Shown: positions 29,401 through 34,105 of the stretch, in pieces | Numbering within the stretch: position 1 is the stretch's first letter | Layout: every line of letters starts with the position of its first letter | Origin: an uncultured Clostridia bacterium | GTDB lineage: Bacteria; Bacillota; Clostridia; Christensenellales; UBA1242 | DNA length: 35,516 nt | Direction: 5' to 3' | Assembly (NCBI GenBank): GCA_904397185.1 | Contig: CAJFOL010000073.1 | Span: 1 to 35,516 of the forward strand | Notes under the pieces: generated by a model | Database searches by the model: none | Seen by the model: the letters and a program-made list of their open reading frames with translations, nothing else | Told to the model about the DNA's origin: nothing | Program-made: the position numbers and the translations under genes

Positions 29401-31414
29401 CACTTGCAACAAAATCATAATAAGATACATCTATATCTGCTACCGCCTCATAGTTACCTGAGGAGTTGAATGAGTAAAACAGTGGTGTTGTCGACCCATT
29501 TTTGAGCATAATACTTGATAAACTTTCGTTATTCTCTTGTATTGCATTTCCTGCCAAATCATAAGACAGATTGTTTGTAGAATAATCGGTTACTGATGCC
29601 GAGGCATTATGTAAAATTACCACACTATTAAACGGAAGGAAGATGTTTATATCAAACTCTTCGCTTTCAAAGCCGTTCTCATGGCAAATCTTATAATGGT
29701 CAATACTTGTTACACCATAACTTGACCTATTTAAAGTCAATGTCACTGCAAATGTGACCGAATCGGTTGTTGCTGATACAAAAGTAGGTCCAGTCAGTGT
29801 CACATTTTCGCTATCCACATCAAGGTACAATCCATCTATTGTCGTCTGTCCTTGCAAAGTAAAGTATTTTGTTTGTGATATGGCTGTTCCGCTTGCACTT
29901 GAGTCAATATTAAAGTCGGCATCCTCGAAGACAAAATCCTCTTGTGTCACACTCTTTATAAGTTGAACGTCAAATGTATTTGTAACCTCTTCATTGTCTG
30001 CACTTCTAAAAGTTACCCTTATACCCTCGAAATTTTGAACTCTCAAATCTGATGCCGCTTTCATGTAAATTCTATCAGCCGAAAGCATATTCTCATCGCG
30101 GGTTGTGTATACGTTGCCGTCATATTCAAGCAATGCTTGAGTGATAGTGTTATTTAAAGAATCTTGATACCAAAATTCCACAGGACAGCCACTAGACAAG
30201 CCTCCTTCTGGCAAAACACCATTTGTTATTTCAACACTGATTGAATACCTGCCAGAGGCATTTACCACTGTTGTTGGTGTCACTTCTACAAAATATTCTT
30301 TGCCATATATATTTCTATATTGTGAATAAAGGACCTGTGTTGTGCCTTCAATGTTGTCTGCCCCATCCGTTGAAATTGTTATACCATTTACCTTTTCTCT
30401 TACACTAACGTAGATAGGCAAGCTTCGAATTGCTGGCAAGTCATAATCAGAATAGCCAACCTCAAAATATACAACAAAATCTTCATTTAGACTTGTAATA
30501 TTCTTGTTTGTGTAAATTGCATAGATTGGGTTACCTTCGCCATCTTCCCCTGTCGACTCAATTATCAACTGGTCAGTGGCATTACCAAACGAGTCTGTAA
30601 CAGTGTAAGAAACCTCAAGGTCTTGAGTGAAGTTGAGTTTTACATATCCTGTATACTGCTCATCACTGGCAAGGTTTGGCACAATGGTAAAGGTAGAATT
30701 ATCTTCAGTTATTTGGTCATACTGCTGATTATCTCGGCTATAGGACCAAGAGAGAGTGAGGTCATCTTCAAGTTGGTCTATAACTGGAAGTTCTATATCA
30801 CAAGTAACTCCCTTCTCTGTCGTAGCCCTAATTATAATAGTATTTTGCTGATACTCAGGAGATATTGTTAAAACATTGCCATTTATAGAGGCATTTGCCT
30901 CACCATCATATAACTCCCAAGTTATTGTACGTCTAGAATTAGAAGAAGGATAGAAAGTTAAAAGATTGTAGTCAATAAGTTCAATGCTGTCGCCTCGGAT
31001 TGCGAAGTTAGATTTTTTGTCGGTCTCTTCTGTCCTTTGTTCCATAGCCGAAACCTCACTGAAAACATCGACATTTATAATCTTTGTGATGTTCCCTTGA
31101 TAAGAGGTCACGTATATTTGACCATAACCTTCAGATAGCCCTGTAATAGTTATTACAGTTCGCCCATCTGAAAGCCCTTCTGTCCTATATGAAAGTATTG
31201 ACGTATCTCGTGCATCGACAGAGACTTGGCTGTCGCTTGTTCCCGTGACAGTCACTGTAACCTCTGCAGTTGATGGCACTGTGTCATCACCTATCTGTAT
31301 TTCTACATATTGAGTTGACAGTGTCATTTGAATGTTGTTCGTTGTGCAAGCGGTCAATATAGTCGCCCCAAGCAAAACAAACATACTTAAAAGCCCGACA
31401 AAAAACTTTTTCAT
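11414..31414 (-). CDS. Giant 6666-residue surface lipoprotein with GLUG-type repeat modules
   Basis: One uninterrupted 20-kb frame. The N-terminus is a type II signal peptide: KK, a hydrophobic core, and lipobox L20-T-A-C23, so the mature protein is lipid-anchored outside the membrane. Residues ~30-120 are a Big_2-like Ig domain. Further Ig-like, beta-rich domains fill residues ~120-1080 and ~1430-2230, and another Big-like stretch is near 1430-1500. About seven modules follow the GLUG/beta-solenoid plan: an opening such as YILMNDIVLDEHTPF...LDGNGYTI, then repeated VGGLVG, VGGIAG, AGGIIG or VGGYFG turns with N-x-G-x-I-x-x-S. They lie near residues 1080-1315, 2235-2670, 2755-3290, 3390-4210, 4240-4555, 4590-4970 and 6250-6570. 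A tandem ~123-residue duplication sits near 5530-5770. The tail has GEDGED triplets and Gly-rich stretches and no LPXTG. Strong Shine-Dalgarno GAGGAGG and a consensus promoter support expression. Family relatives suggest an adhesin or surface role; that is inference. Confidence 0.93.
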   Translation of the reverse strand: MKKFFVGLLSMFVLLGATILTACTTNNIQMTLSTQYVEIQIGDDTVPSTAEVTVTVTGTSDSQVSVDARDTSILSYRTEGLSDGRTVITITGLSEGYGQIYVTSYQGNITKIINVDVFSEVSAMEQRTEETDKKSNFAIRGDSIELIDYNLLTFYPSSNSRRTITWELYDGEANASINGNVLTISPEYQQNTIIIRATTEKGVTCDIELPVIDQLEDDLTLSWSYSRDNQQYDQITEDNSTFTIVPNLASDEQYTGYVKLNFTQDLEVSYTVTDSFGNATDQLIIESTGEDGEGNPIYAIYTNKNITSLNEDFVVYFEVGYSDYDLPAIRSLPIYVSVREKVNGITISTDGADNIEGTTQVLYSQYRNIYGKEYFVEVTPTTVVNASGRYSISVEITNGVLPEGGLSSGCPVEFWYQDSLNNTITQALLEYDGNVYTTRDENMLSADRIYMKAASDLRVQNFEGIRVTFRSADNEEVTNTFDVQLIKSVTQEDFVFEDADFNIDSSASGTAISQTKYFTLQGQTTIDGLYLDVDSENVTLTGPTFVSATTDSVTFAVTLTLNRSSYGVTSIDHYKICHENGFESEEFDINIFLPFNSVVILHNASASVTDYSTNNLSYDLAGNAIQENNESLSSIMLKNGSTTPLFYSFNSSGNYEAVADIDVSYYDFVASETMTLDVFKNLVNTQDGILQIIENARANQQKYSAVAYFSADNSSIITSGVGFTYAVATFTGKGVDGDVTIIKIILIESYVAPDGMRITPSSDGQVNLYSANTVATRDDDLTKKTITINFTNTGITYKSIDNIRFVSTVKDSSGNSIMGESHTNSNSVVWDYGRYTIENITITDSQLRFTISTISNYEDFTFFDELEVHYQLLIDGEDGQEVLDVMWTTINITIRNAERVSSINWENSDEDGIYFEVGDDEPYYLILTTAPQSARNSNITYLITDDNGDVIDNDTFVNVNSVTTGTIGVSLSDIISQGTTGYIYLLPEDAIYNGNIIFSYFVDDQIVQSQVSARALGLLRSDGQTWYDFLVGNAFFTSNTSLDGEMEMVYFSDILLKIKITVADGSSFDYAYRIYDENSFNGIIPSLYYTVMNSLDISSTRVSIDSFSGGLQGYDENVTINFNGANFANTLTEDAIIRNITFQGTVTGQGFVANTNDGTIENVTVDVYQTYPSVLNYDGREMTGGLVGVNNGTISGSSVLGLTINAQNATVGGIAGQNNGEISYGRVEFYNLTDRADDTQTAYNTFTGAVVGGIVGQATEGSSILYSYAYNYNIDNYIEDNISVINATIKGTIVGQLSGQTRIYYSFGVIDNVAYYAGNDMGSTYANITSNSDFYWSYYLLDEYTSSYYNENSGNLISSGSGYYTYVNNENPHFRDLYQEEKVTDVSGGAIQNYDEDGYYKSLSVNENSGILFYYSVERGTADLTSSAQNDLNELNTISLSQLLDLENVTDNIIITSSDTSIVRTIGSSIVVVGTGDVTLTISSKHDVLNTKTIDVKVMYALSQMIVSYTDNANNSYEIQENSVTYLQRTKSRQYTVTFENSTILLGNTASQYSLVANDMTLTMTPSVGNSLDITPINNIFMVGTNKDSVTTSIEVDAIITDGEYQSAINSVFSRSFTITPVDGVISFNYTGESIPLTPSTNAALRVEVDTTAQSDKDNLQPIISYNGDELHITKDEVLSANNKTVYHYTLPQDYMADENNYILSATVTLLNEDDAFDEETETYGYLFEISFSVYVDYRSNIARDMDFVVTFRSNSNIDSSDLSSGNNNGQVLLNLTRQKFTNIDVTSYKVENSYWTNDNGIYRTVHQKGDQTSVVTPGSNTILQVTANPSFAHYDYMELSYSNASVANAVSFELVMPYNNNNNFVGYDGADVSVYANTIRFTPNSDQNNDGTLYFRTAISSQVNSDSTIRFTASFFTSEGTLLSTVNYYLTINYLSEPVVLVDGETQSYVALGSTVDVEVQVRQDQVVESATLVGDNIQEVYISSLSTPTTDPITGIKTYTASITAGVNASVNSSNNSLSLLVKVSRTINGVKESRDYFATITLVDIKVDTNNIQIVGADNGNLDAWAGVTSAFEVEYNVLPESYTYDHNDEESVAKVSELLQKRQEFLVNQYHVSSKTFTDASGESSTLIQYAINYDIENNRPYKLSERLFYIVNGNEEIPVLDNYRYTAGARFEFIENTNGTEEASIIGARQGETVQFRLKTFVYTSGSATGTPMTYNTDFTVTVGVYSDEDLPISINSASDFENLDPSNYTGTVTQNDYILMNDIVLDEHTPFNTNLISSLDGNGYTIHIRSFNLTSTSSELNIALFNNVLESTTLKNVRVNIYNGGQLTINLSALNNNVQINIAGLAISNAGIITNSEVVSFYTTGNAVGQSESLLEPATNEHNNPSGFNVKFIRGALTTESVYLTAGSSWSTQMAGFVISNSGNITNSRVGGDEVTILGEDRTEVAENGDVIAMGYTFASTIDLDTFYMIGQGDMAGFVLTNSGSISASFVKLLDMENQSRATAYDTSGFAGTNSGTILTSYAEGKQDETNTNDWAKFAYTGTSLKSAYGIIAGFINSNNGLIKDSYSNILISNSSNSLNVYLASGFVYRNEGTIETSYSASQIANSRSTQMNFSGVNESGDLLANGTYTNCYYFNYQYYGNEEASDSSNEALYSTGAILIPDPENSTYFYGFAIADSEYDGIWSNVVGEGIKLIEPNIKTYSHRYVSYIAEGSEVGGVVGVDDQGEYVLPYAILQFTDSTREINTSLGSSNNPILIANAQDFVDAMGLSTSSYEGQYFNSYSIWGTYRLVGDVNLSDLSTSITLPSVSKSFSGRLYANGFTISNLSIASEGEGVAYGLFASLESRNGSTPLVSNLNLEIDQVIAGDITMVGGLAGYAKDSILVGIDISFSDDSQVNGLNFVGGLVGLSFGNSVIKNITVTNPNVIADRYDSNDYFTTESIRTIRNEIRNNLNNSTVVSSPLVNTLSVYSYAGSVVGYADHFTTLLDGFNINQAENFTINNIRVSGRVYVQGQVAGGIFGLTAYQTNVRDAGITIEADSDNTQSHIIATKFFAGGAIGQSFGSLSRIFAVYDDSTQSEIENNMSSFYTGDNSTERGATNLFYLDNSSYNQEYIGGLVGYVESGRMEISYSKLNVVSMASNFAGGIIGGINLSSANTYQAEAELLGDDQEIYTKYFINEVFATGDVRARQDGESGVMTAGGIIGANYGSGRIALMAVNALNYISNYDYNANSYLTFNSSINVSETFKTNLILGSSFDLGESGKWVYTNLNDSNYTPYLNLIRLSNEGDAGQGSILSPTVAFYESYTFNGNIMSLNLFGDVDSSIEDNTLYETNYVYAINSPINYTSSAIGHTFTQQGFLSSGVWNTENWTHPTDDLFPSIQYQRVSNVIYLDAYDESIERAFDIMQSPNSDITIIVRGLVSADAEDTTGNYVDIDLATYFNNNYTPISNFSGSLVGHTNTYTTVDATTGEERPIRIISDQSFIESVGAGFYLDDVVIEYVPKSGSEIKITANNGNAGLFSTGSLNEATITNLRIYIDAPINTTVALNTGSNINVGILAPEIINSTIINVSIDTVTYPSSDFTDSDSLLNVYFTTSSSAGDNSPISVDSLSVGMLAGRMYQSSTSSTMQVNGLNMSIHSNLINIDGSARQNDSFRNTNFTNMYVGGYFGLIEREANALRMNLSLQGIERINSSNDENQRVTVSHASATNAYIAGYIGYNHGLDTLTLQSNFTGSVDVYLNDTSSATSSFTTLHTGIIFGRADNTNVNAINFNSARFDGGLYVVQNSGSENNVTITSLYAGGYAGSLGSSMTITNLSELNYEIVALSSASSGVSEISKDTLDSNDYASNTLTLGTANTVGIVKAGVVVGSTNAYFSMGADLTRLNANGESFRFVGISDDSAIGSVLGETTATSLAELRNNTVNITSGVVSYAQFVVIGSGEIDDSPAVGGIIGSVYKTDTSAGGNSISRVNVGAQNSSYVAFNGAVYSNISNITFGGIIGETNFTSASDTVSLINTSFGGMLKVYGANSQGGDVIAGGLVGRLGSPAGISQTIQATITNSFNYGDVYVCYDDNLEELDSYVFGGLLADISSQYRIVANGNYSMVTNHNARDEVNSTNTTYTSIGALFGRAPSPQSALSNNYYSSSVSLCIDNYGSDIGYLVPYIGDGYGYNSTNNLSLSTDGTNELSMLGRYAQINTLLSVDNVDVGHKLQPYELTNDTTIIPNSYKFNGMTYATISQNSADLSFTEPFTLEVGTELEVGTDKTTLKDVAIIGGAGEINYTVNDSSETHSSLINSLSGFSYVSGLVVNVDISTNSMDSEGSTITLDDNYSGIANSMYDNSQIFAVQVKGKMDIGGNKVIDVAGVVTNLYSGKIEYATTALDIIYRGASDSGDMAEVYGLVGLRNELNGSISNSDNNKFVFNSYTTGSITSYISANLYAFASTLNTNTFEIANSYSITKLDLNDYTTSGKPTGELSIFGVDDENDNITDSYYDYNAINASVLEDDTDYKQNTDYVTGLTNNSESNLGIRNNYDKGDYDFNYGYPTSKFGFLKTSSYVSAGTTTQGTNYDEYITETEYTRLANNTRPSDYSNVYFIIPNAGLLAKADDIDYTITTDEGTTTTEVRNFVLWYDIDLSQSQYSTWTSLIFETTTTTDNGDTYIPINFDGREKTISGLTSPLFDMIGPSTGIEVVTRSNIRNLRLTDAEISSNGLLAIRIYDSDISNITLSGSIKNATVGELIDKSNNSGFLELINDLLQGLFDDFNITSIFGEDFKYLTIGALASEAQNSTISTVTNMVTIDVDGFSSGYSVLAVGGIVGTMLDSTINYSSNYAPINVYSTANTATQNYYVGGIVGLVASADDDGESAINYSYNATSVMAGYANNSGLLTNLGQYYVGGVAGFSSADDLTIQGSYNSGTIKSGNKYNGKTNEDGNIQGFSYGGGIIAKAKNASVTSCYNEGTIEALGASPTTGFYWEMDGREDLVLRQTSPRNVWAYAIGDIGDGSASGLAVLDASEDSVYMNGSMLEKDTEIQSWSWAEISDYVKVSSLNFHGESMLETEWLLPILFGPILYFSTIEKRIVEIDTEVVRPESGDANVYINSYNSFGLPKSFVVELSIQSTINYFTGKKAGVLINGVGNYGWRNRIDMGDGLESPHKVTNLEFSPVSYDEAYSDYVERYKGDDGTNKFVSSQSDAVSTTNGSSIKDGTRSHASGSETRQVQIGGTSYYIAEENNLRSIFNAGIYTYEITASLGNLPYMANTSYYSIEATGRTSGGQVSLTSSVLSVSENSITFRCYSDDELTGSISYSIHFDYDVTLSFNPSNVKYYYIDDYSVGIEINGINSFQPIGGYTLRSNLNPSIYYDRVVKAVLAEDGVTLDYLKENYPEVVYDEDFTDTDSNLTVLYFGLTESGLLVYLPNADLSNGRANVMVNEEDITLNGGTDFYDNVQTIINNRFSDKTYYCSVAGVSERIKDISFTNIRGNASDSVDNASGSSSGSANIEYGEVVTDWYNDNITSSEVILYNSIINLYIANEYEFAGSVTNYTLYHDRALIAQYSDTSGWSMGSSTTDSIVLNGNTYNYTIASYNGNLMFTFANLNLDETERSTLENQLRSFIQENFAVVDNLDGRGEFASYASFTTDSSNPSSTIIDSQGYEFRINLQSLSSNQGLAILSGIPVFSYSNGTWVKSANCPPFIIGGHTFDVSIEGNVLTLTIDGTVTESEIESINQQIISYLDTFTTIINNLDNSVTLDNLFASLETEFTQRTDITDDGEVVGYIEAIFEREFEYETSTNSATITDNILTINQSDLNGLTTYTLNGVTVYYGTLSVNYTQSYQTVLTNLTIGIDNSIFEIGDTVIYELWGGESESTLNTITKVSEGSEEYYTNILSPNYVLTNENNEYGIELFAGYALSEDDLDEITVVVRDSNPRISQLEYFIVQTNINLDEMILENTIIYYAVDNTAGGGKVIVGVSYFSEVSYEDGNPVNREGFNVYDVNDNLILSYDSAGQFNDEDGTREPSYVIYYNSNNEIINRYNQDAETYVQGESIEYSVNGGQYTFRPSRVYTSLQGQCVSIYDIISSATGQLYFTQDEFEYTDENDTNYILRLGRVGSTNYVMLNDRYTALDEITYKVEQALNGIQEFSTSINAVGYSWGSSKFARYNTYTISTGILEGDTSKFDVDLTTENGTSIGAYLDRVYRNEIIDGESAYVFLLKMVERVQDSTVKVKNFTFNISVKNAYSQTPTITNSDVVENAVKPNEPLSIILMNDISFDSSNMEPDGFVKKGNVNIIGNNYYISYFGSNFFKSLLGTNSYIKDIVFLGENDDTLFIKKTTTSSTSIQADIINIKYYGSIQRYNKNSGALIDYSGNYDGDTIEITSYVTITSDINTNNDLYSSGSHLQSNSQFYDLTLFKGLTSSSTPLKFTNFGYISSANGMDGENGDNATDFGEDGEDGEDASAGKNVIISSTNIISLTDDNMGFVNNGIIKAGDGGNGGAGGSGYRAEESISTLAEGYGEEARSEVPEPSEAGEGGQAGERGEIIVSTDSQEISAWAQNGINGISGARGRYGFTKIEMLDTNRWYQATNLNDFETAKIQRFDGTNIYRNGNTEDMNPLILSDVDQIFCEDGGYYIENYFQIGEDSIYATQYPKDWDGKSYEELVAAANTSEGEQQ
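11727..12140 (-). other. Collagen-like and glycine-rich tail of the giant lipoprotein
   Basis: Residues ~6425-6562 of the giant protein contain G-x-y stretches: GENGDNATDFGEDGEDGED, later GDGGNGGAGGSG, GEGGQAGERGE and NGINGISGARGRYG. The first is very acidic (Asp/Glu every triplet). Short solenoid-like segments (NIISLTDDNMGFVNNGIIKAG) alternate with them. The last ~100 residues carry no membrane helix, LPXTG or other wall-binding motif, so the tail probably projects away from the lipid-anchored N-terminus. Confidence 0.65.
14100..14830 (-). repeat. Tandem duplicated ~123-residue domain inside the giant lipoprotein
   Basis: Two consecutive segments share an order of motifs: YEFAGSVTNYTLYHDRALIA...SGW...NGNTYNYTIASYNGNLMFTF...NLDGRGEFASYASF (about residues 5530-5645) and YEFRINLQSLSSNQGLAILS...NGTW...GGHTFDVSIEGNVLTLTI...NLDNSVTLDNLFASLETEF (about 5650-5770). 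Each has a beta-rich half and an amphipathic helix (ERSTLENQLRSFIQ versus ESEIESINQQIISYL). It is not GLUG-like, and I do not recognise the family. Boundaries are approximate. Confidence 0.55.
27470..28170 (-). repeat. First GLUG-type module of the giant lipoprotein
   Basis: The coding segment for residues ~1080-1315 contains the first beta-solenoid module: FANTLTEDAIIRNITFQG, then GLUG turns TGGLVGVNNGTISGSSV, VGGIAGQNNGEISYGRV, VGGIVGQATEGSSILYSYA and GTIVGQLSGQTRIYYSFG. GLUG motifs (named for the G-L-[any]-G signature) occur in large extracellular proteins. They serve here as the template for recognising the later modules. Confidence 0.65.
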
Positions 31415-31418
31415 ATAT

Positions 31419-31453
31419 CCTCCTCGTTTGTTGCCCTCAATGACAAAACAAAC
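31419..31453 (-). promoter_or_regulatory. Leader hairpin abutting the ribosome-binding site of the giant gene
   Basis: On the minus strand GTTTGTT (31453-31447) and AACAAAC (31432-31426) form a perfect 7-bp stem with a 14-nt loop. The 3' arm ends exactly where the GAGGAGG Shine-Dalgarno site (31425-31419) begins. The predicted leader of ~58 nt is about four times longer than others in the window, so a translational control role is possible. Confidence 0.4.
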
Positions 31454-31478
31454 TTAAACAGCAATTTTGTATAAAAAG

Positions 31479-31508
31479 ATTATACATTTTTGCCATGTTT
31501 TTTGTCAA
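31479..31508 (-). promoter_or_regulatory. Promoter of the giant lipoprotein/radC operon
   Basis: On the minus strand, perfect -35 TTGACA (31508-31503), an 18-bp spacer, and perfect -10 TATAAT (31484-31479). Predicted start near 31472. This is the only promoter seen for both the 20-kb gene and radC. Confidence 0.85.
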
Positions 31509-31632
31509 ATAAAATCAAATAAAATAGAAATAAATATATTTATATATTTAATTTTATTTTAGTTTTTAGTTTTAAAGAAAAAAGATATTTTTATGCATAA
31601 ATTAAATTTTTAATTTAAAAACAAATATTTAA

Positions 31633-31661
31633 TTGTATTTTTTTTACTTTTTTGATATAAT
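31633..31661 (+). promoter_or_regulatory. Promoter of the ttcA-like gene
   Basis: On the plus strand, weak -35 TTGTAT (31633-31638), a 17-bp spacer ending TGA, and perfect extended -10 TATAAT (31656-31661). The predicted start near 31668 gives a 15-nt leader with AGGGG before the ATG. Confidence 0.7.
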
Positions 31662-31682
31662 TTCATTGTTTTAGGGGTAAAA

Positions 31683-32393
31683 ATGCAAAAAATACTGAGT
31701 GTAATGCGTAAAGCATGTGAAAATTACAATTTGATAGAGGACGGTGACAAGATTGCAGTTGGTCTATCTGGCGGGAAAGATAGTCTAGCCTTGCTGACCG
31801 CATTAAAACGATATCAAAGTTTCATTGATAAGAAGTTTGAACTAATCGCTATTGCCATAGACTTAAGTGGTGGGAAAAACGATTATTCTGCCATCAAAGC
31901 CTATTGCGATGAGATTAATGTTGAACTCCACATCATCCCATCCAATGTCTTTGAAGTCGTTTTCGATATAAGAAAGGAGAAAAATCCATGTTCTCTATGT
32001 GCAAATTTACGAAGAGGACTGTTAAACAGCCATGCAAAAGAACTTGGATGCAATAAAGTAGCCTTAGGGCATCACAAAGATGACCTTATTGAGACCTTTT
32101 TAATGTCGCTCTTCTTTGAAGGACGTCTATCCACCTTTAAGCCTAAGACATATTTAAGCCGAGTGGATATCACAGTCATTCGTCCGCTAATTTATTGCGA
32201 TGAAAGTGAGATAATCAAAATTAGCAATAATTTCCCTATACTCTACAATAATTGTCCAGCGAACAAGCATACAGAACGTGAGAATGCAAAAAAGATTCTT
32301 AAAAATCTTGACCAAATATATCCAAATGCAAAAGAAAAAATATTCAATGCAATTATCAATCCACAGAGATATAATTTATTTGATAAAATCTAA
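31683..32393 (+). CDS. TtcA-family tRNA 2-thiolation ATPase
   Basis: A PP-loop ATP pyrophosphatase of the TtcA/Ncs6 group, which activates a tRNA base with ATP and inserts sulfur; TtcA makes 2-thiocytidine at position 32. The 236 residues show the PP-loop SGGKDS (29-34), the cluster-binding pair C103-S-L-C106 in PCSLCANLRRG, GHHKDD (129-134), and the third cysteine C191 in NNCPANKHTERE. That is the CxxC...C arrangement for the [4Fe-4S] cluster of TtcA. It is somewhat shorter than the E. coli enzyme, as is usual for Firmicute members. The start MQKILSVMRKACENYNLI fits the family. The gene diverges from the giant lipoprotein gene and shares a 268-bp AT-rich intergenic region with it. gpmI follows with its own promoter. 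The exact tRNA base modified cannot be told from sequence. Confidence 0.88.
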   Translation: MQKILSVMRKACENYNLIEDGDKIAVGLSGGKDSLALLTALKRYQSFIDKKFELIAIAIDLSGGKNDYSAIKAYCDEINVELHIIPSNVFEVVFDIRKEKNPCSLCANLRRGLLNSHAKELGCNKVALGHHKDDLIETFLMSLFFEGRLSTFKPKTYLSRVDITVIRPLIYCDESEIIKISNNFPILYNNCPANKHTERENAKKILKNLDQIYPNAKEKIFNAIINPQRYNLFDKI

Positions 32394-32501
32394 AAAAAAT
32401 TAATAAAAAAAATCATTTTTACTATTTTTAACGTATTTTTTTGATTTTTTTTGAATTTTTTGGCAATTTTTAATTAATTATTAAAATCAATCATACTTTT
32501 A

Positions 32502-32530
32502 TTGACGAATTTTAAAGACAAAATTAATAT
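32502..32530 (+). promoter_or_regulatory. gpmI promoter
   Basis: On the plus strand, -35 TTGACG (32502-32507), a 17-bp spacer and -10 TAATAT (32525-32530). The predicted start near 32537 is the first base of AAAGGAG, leaving a 13-nt leader. The T-rich stretch before it (32394-32500) contains no GC-rich terminator hairpin that I can see. Confidence 0.7.
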
Positions 32531-32549
32531 AAATTTAAAGGAGAAAATT

Positions 32550-34052
32550 ATGGTTACACTTATTATTTTAGATGGTTTTGGAATCAGCAAAGAAAAGTTT
32601 GGAAATGCGATCACTTCGGCAGGAACACCTAATCTTGACAAACTTATAAGGATGTATCCAAACACCACACTCAAGGCAAGTGGCAATGCTGTTGGGCTTC
32701 CTGAAGGTCAAATGGGCAACAGCGAAGTTGGGCATTTGACTCTTGGAGGTGGACGAGTTATACTTCAAGATTTAATGAAAATTGATAACGACATCAAGAC
32801 AAAAGCATTTTTTAACAACAAAAATCTTTTAAAAGCCTTAAATCATGCAAAAGAAAAAAATTCGGCTCTTCATATTATGGGGCTTCTCTCAGATGGCGGA
32901 GTCCATTCGCATATAAATCACCTGTTTGCAATAATTGACATGGCAAAACAAAATGGACTTAAAAAGGTCTATATCCATGCTTTTCTTGATGGAAGAGACA
33001 CACTTTACAATAGCGGAAAAGGTTATATCCAACAACTTGAAGATAAATTAAAAGGCACTGATTACAAAATCGCCTCTCTTTCAGGAAGAATTTATGCTAT
33101 GGACAGAGAACAGCGGTACGAACGGCTACAAAAAGCATACAATGTTTTAATATACGGAGAAAATTACAAAGATGAAAGTGCTTTGGACGCAATTGAAGAC
33201 AGTTATAAGCAAGGCGTCTATGACGAATTTGTTGAACCAATTTTACTTGTAAAAGATGCCACAATCAAAGATGATGATAGTGTTATCTTCTTCAATTATC
33301 GCTCAGACAGAGCAAGAGAGTTGACCTCTGCTCTCACAGATGAAAATTTCAACCACTTTAAGACAAAGAAGTTTAAAAACCTACTTTTCTCACCAATGGA
33401 AGAATATTCCGCCGAATTTAAAAAATTGAACGTCATTTATCCACCTGAAACAATTGAAGACAATCTTTCAGCAATCATATCTAAAAATGGGTTAAAACAA
33501 TTTCATATTGCGGAGACCACAAAATATGCCCATGTAACTTTCTTCTTTAATGGTGGAATTGAAAAGCCGTATGAAGGCGAAGACCGAAAATTAATTGAAA
33601 GCATAGATACTCAAGACTTCTCGTACTATCCAAAGATGAGAGCAATTGAAATTACAGAAGCGACACTTGATGCCATTGCCTCTGCAAAATATGACTTTGT
33701 TTTAGTGAACTATTCAAATCCTGACATGATAGGTCATACAGGAAATTTTGAAGCGACCAAACAGGCAATAGCCTGTGTAGAAAAACAAGCATATGCACTT
33801 GCTCTTGCAACCCTTATGGCAGGAGGCGATTGTATCATCACCGCTGACCACGGTAATGCCGAGTATATGATTGACAAAAATGGGAAAAAGATAACCTCTC
33901 ACACGACCAACCCAGTGCCAGTCATTTTAGTGAGTGAAAGATATAAAAAGGTTAGGCTTAAAAGAGGATGTTCTATTGCAAACATTGCACCAACAGTACT
34001 AAAACTATTAAATCTTGAAATACCTTCAACTATGGAAAAATCATTATTTTAA
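32550..34052 (+). CDS. gpmI: 2,3-bisphosphoglycerate-independent phosphoglycerate mutase
   Basis: GpmI interconverts 3- and 2-phosphoglycerate in glycolysis/gluconeogenesis in the cytoplasm, through a phosphoserine intermediate and two Mn ions. The chosen start is ATG 32550 (MVTLIILDGFG), 6 nt after AAAGGAG. An upstream in-frame TTG at 32502 is the -35 box and adds unlike residues. The product is 500 residues, slightly shorter than the usual ~510. Visible motifs are metal Asp8 in LDGFG, catalytic Ser58 in GNSEVGH, HAFLDGRD, the arginine-rich FFNYRSDRARELT, KYAHVTFFFNGG, and the C-terminal metal motifs VNYSNPDMIGHTG and ITADHGNAE, all characteristic of the family. It is convergent with the metallo-hydrolase gene and shares a bidirectional terminator with it. 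Confidence 0.97.
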   Translation: MVTLIILDGFGISKEKFGNAITSAGTPNLDKLIRMYPNTTLKASGNAVGLPEGQMGNSEVGHLTLGGGRVILQDLMKIDNDIKTKAFFNNKNLLKALNHAKEKNSALHIMGLLSDGGVHSHINHLFAIIDMAKQNGLKKVYIHAFLDGRDTLYNSGKGYIQQLEDKLKGTDYKIASLSGRIYAMDREQRYERLQKAYNVLIYGENYKDESALDAIEDSYKQGVYDEFVEPILLVKDATIKDDDSVIFFNYRSDRARELTSALTDENFNHFKTKKFKNLLFSPMEEYSAEFKKLNVIYPPETIEDNLSAIISKNGLKQFHIAETTKYAHVTFFFNGGIEKPYEGEDRKLIESIDTQDFSYYPKMRAIEITEATLDAIASAKYDFVLVNYSNPDMIGHTGNFEATKQAIACVEKQAYALALATLMAGGDCIITADHGNAEYMIDKNGKKITSHTTNPVPVILVSERYKKVRLKRGCSIANIAPTVLKLLNLEIPSTMEKSLF

Positions 34053-34105
34053 AATTATTAAATTACCAAAAATAAAAAAATACACTTAAATACATTATTT
34101 TTTCA

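Noticed and set aside
32502-32549. Sixteen-residue N-terminal extension of GpmI from a TTG codon
   Set aside because: The TTG is the first half of the -35 box TTGACG. The ATG at 32550 has a strong ribosome-binding site and the family's normal N-terminus.
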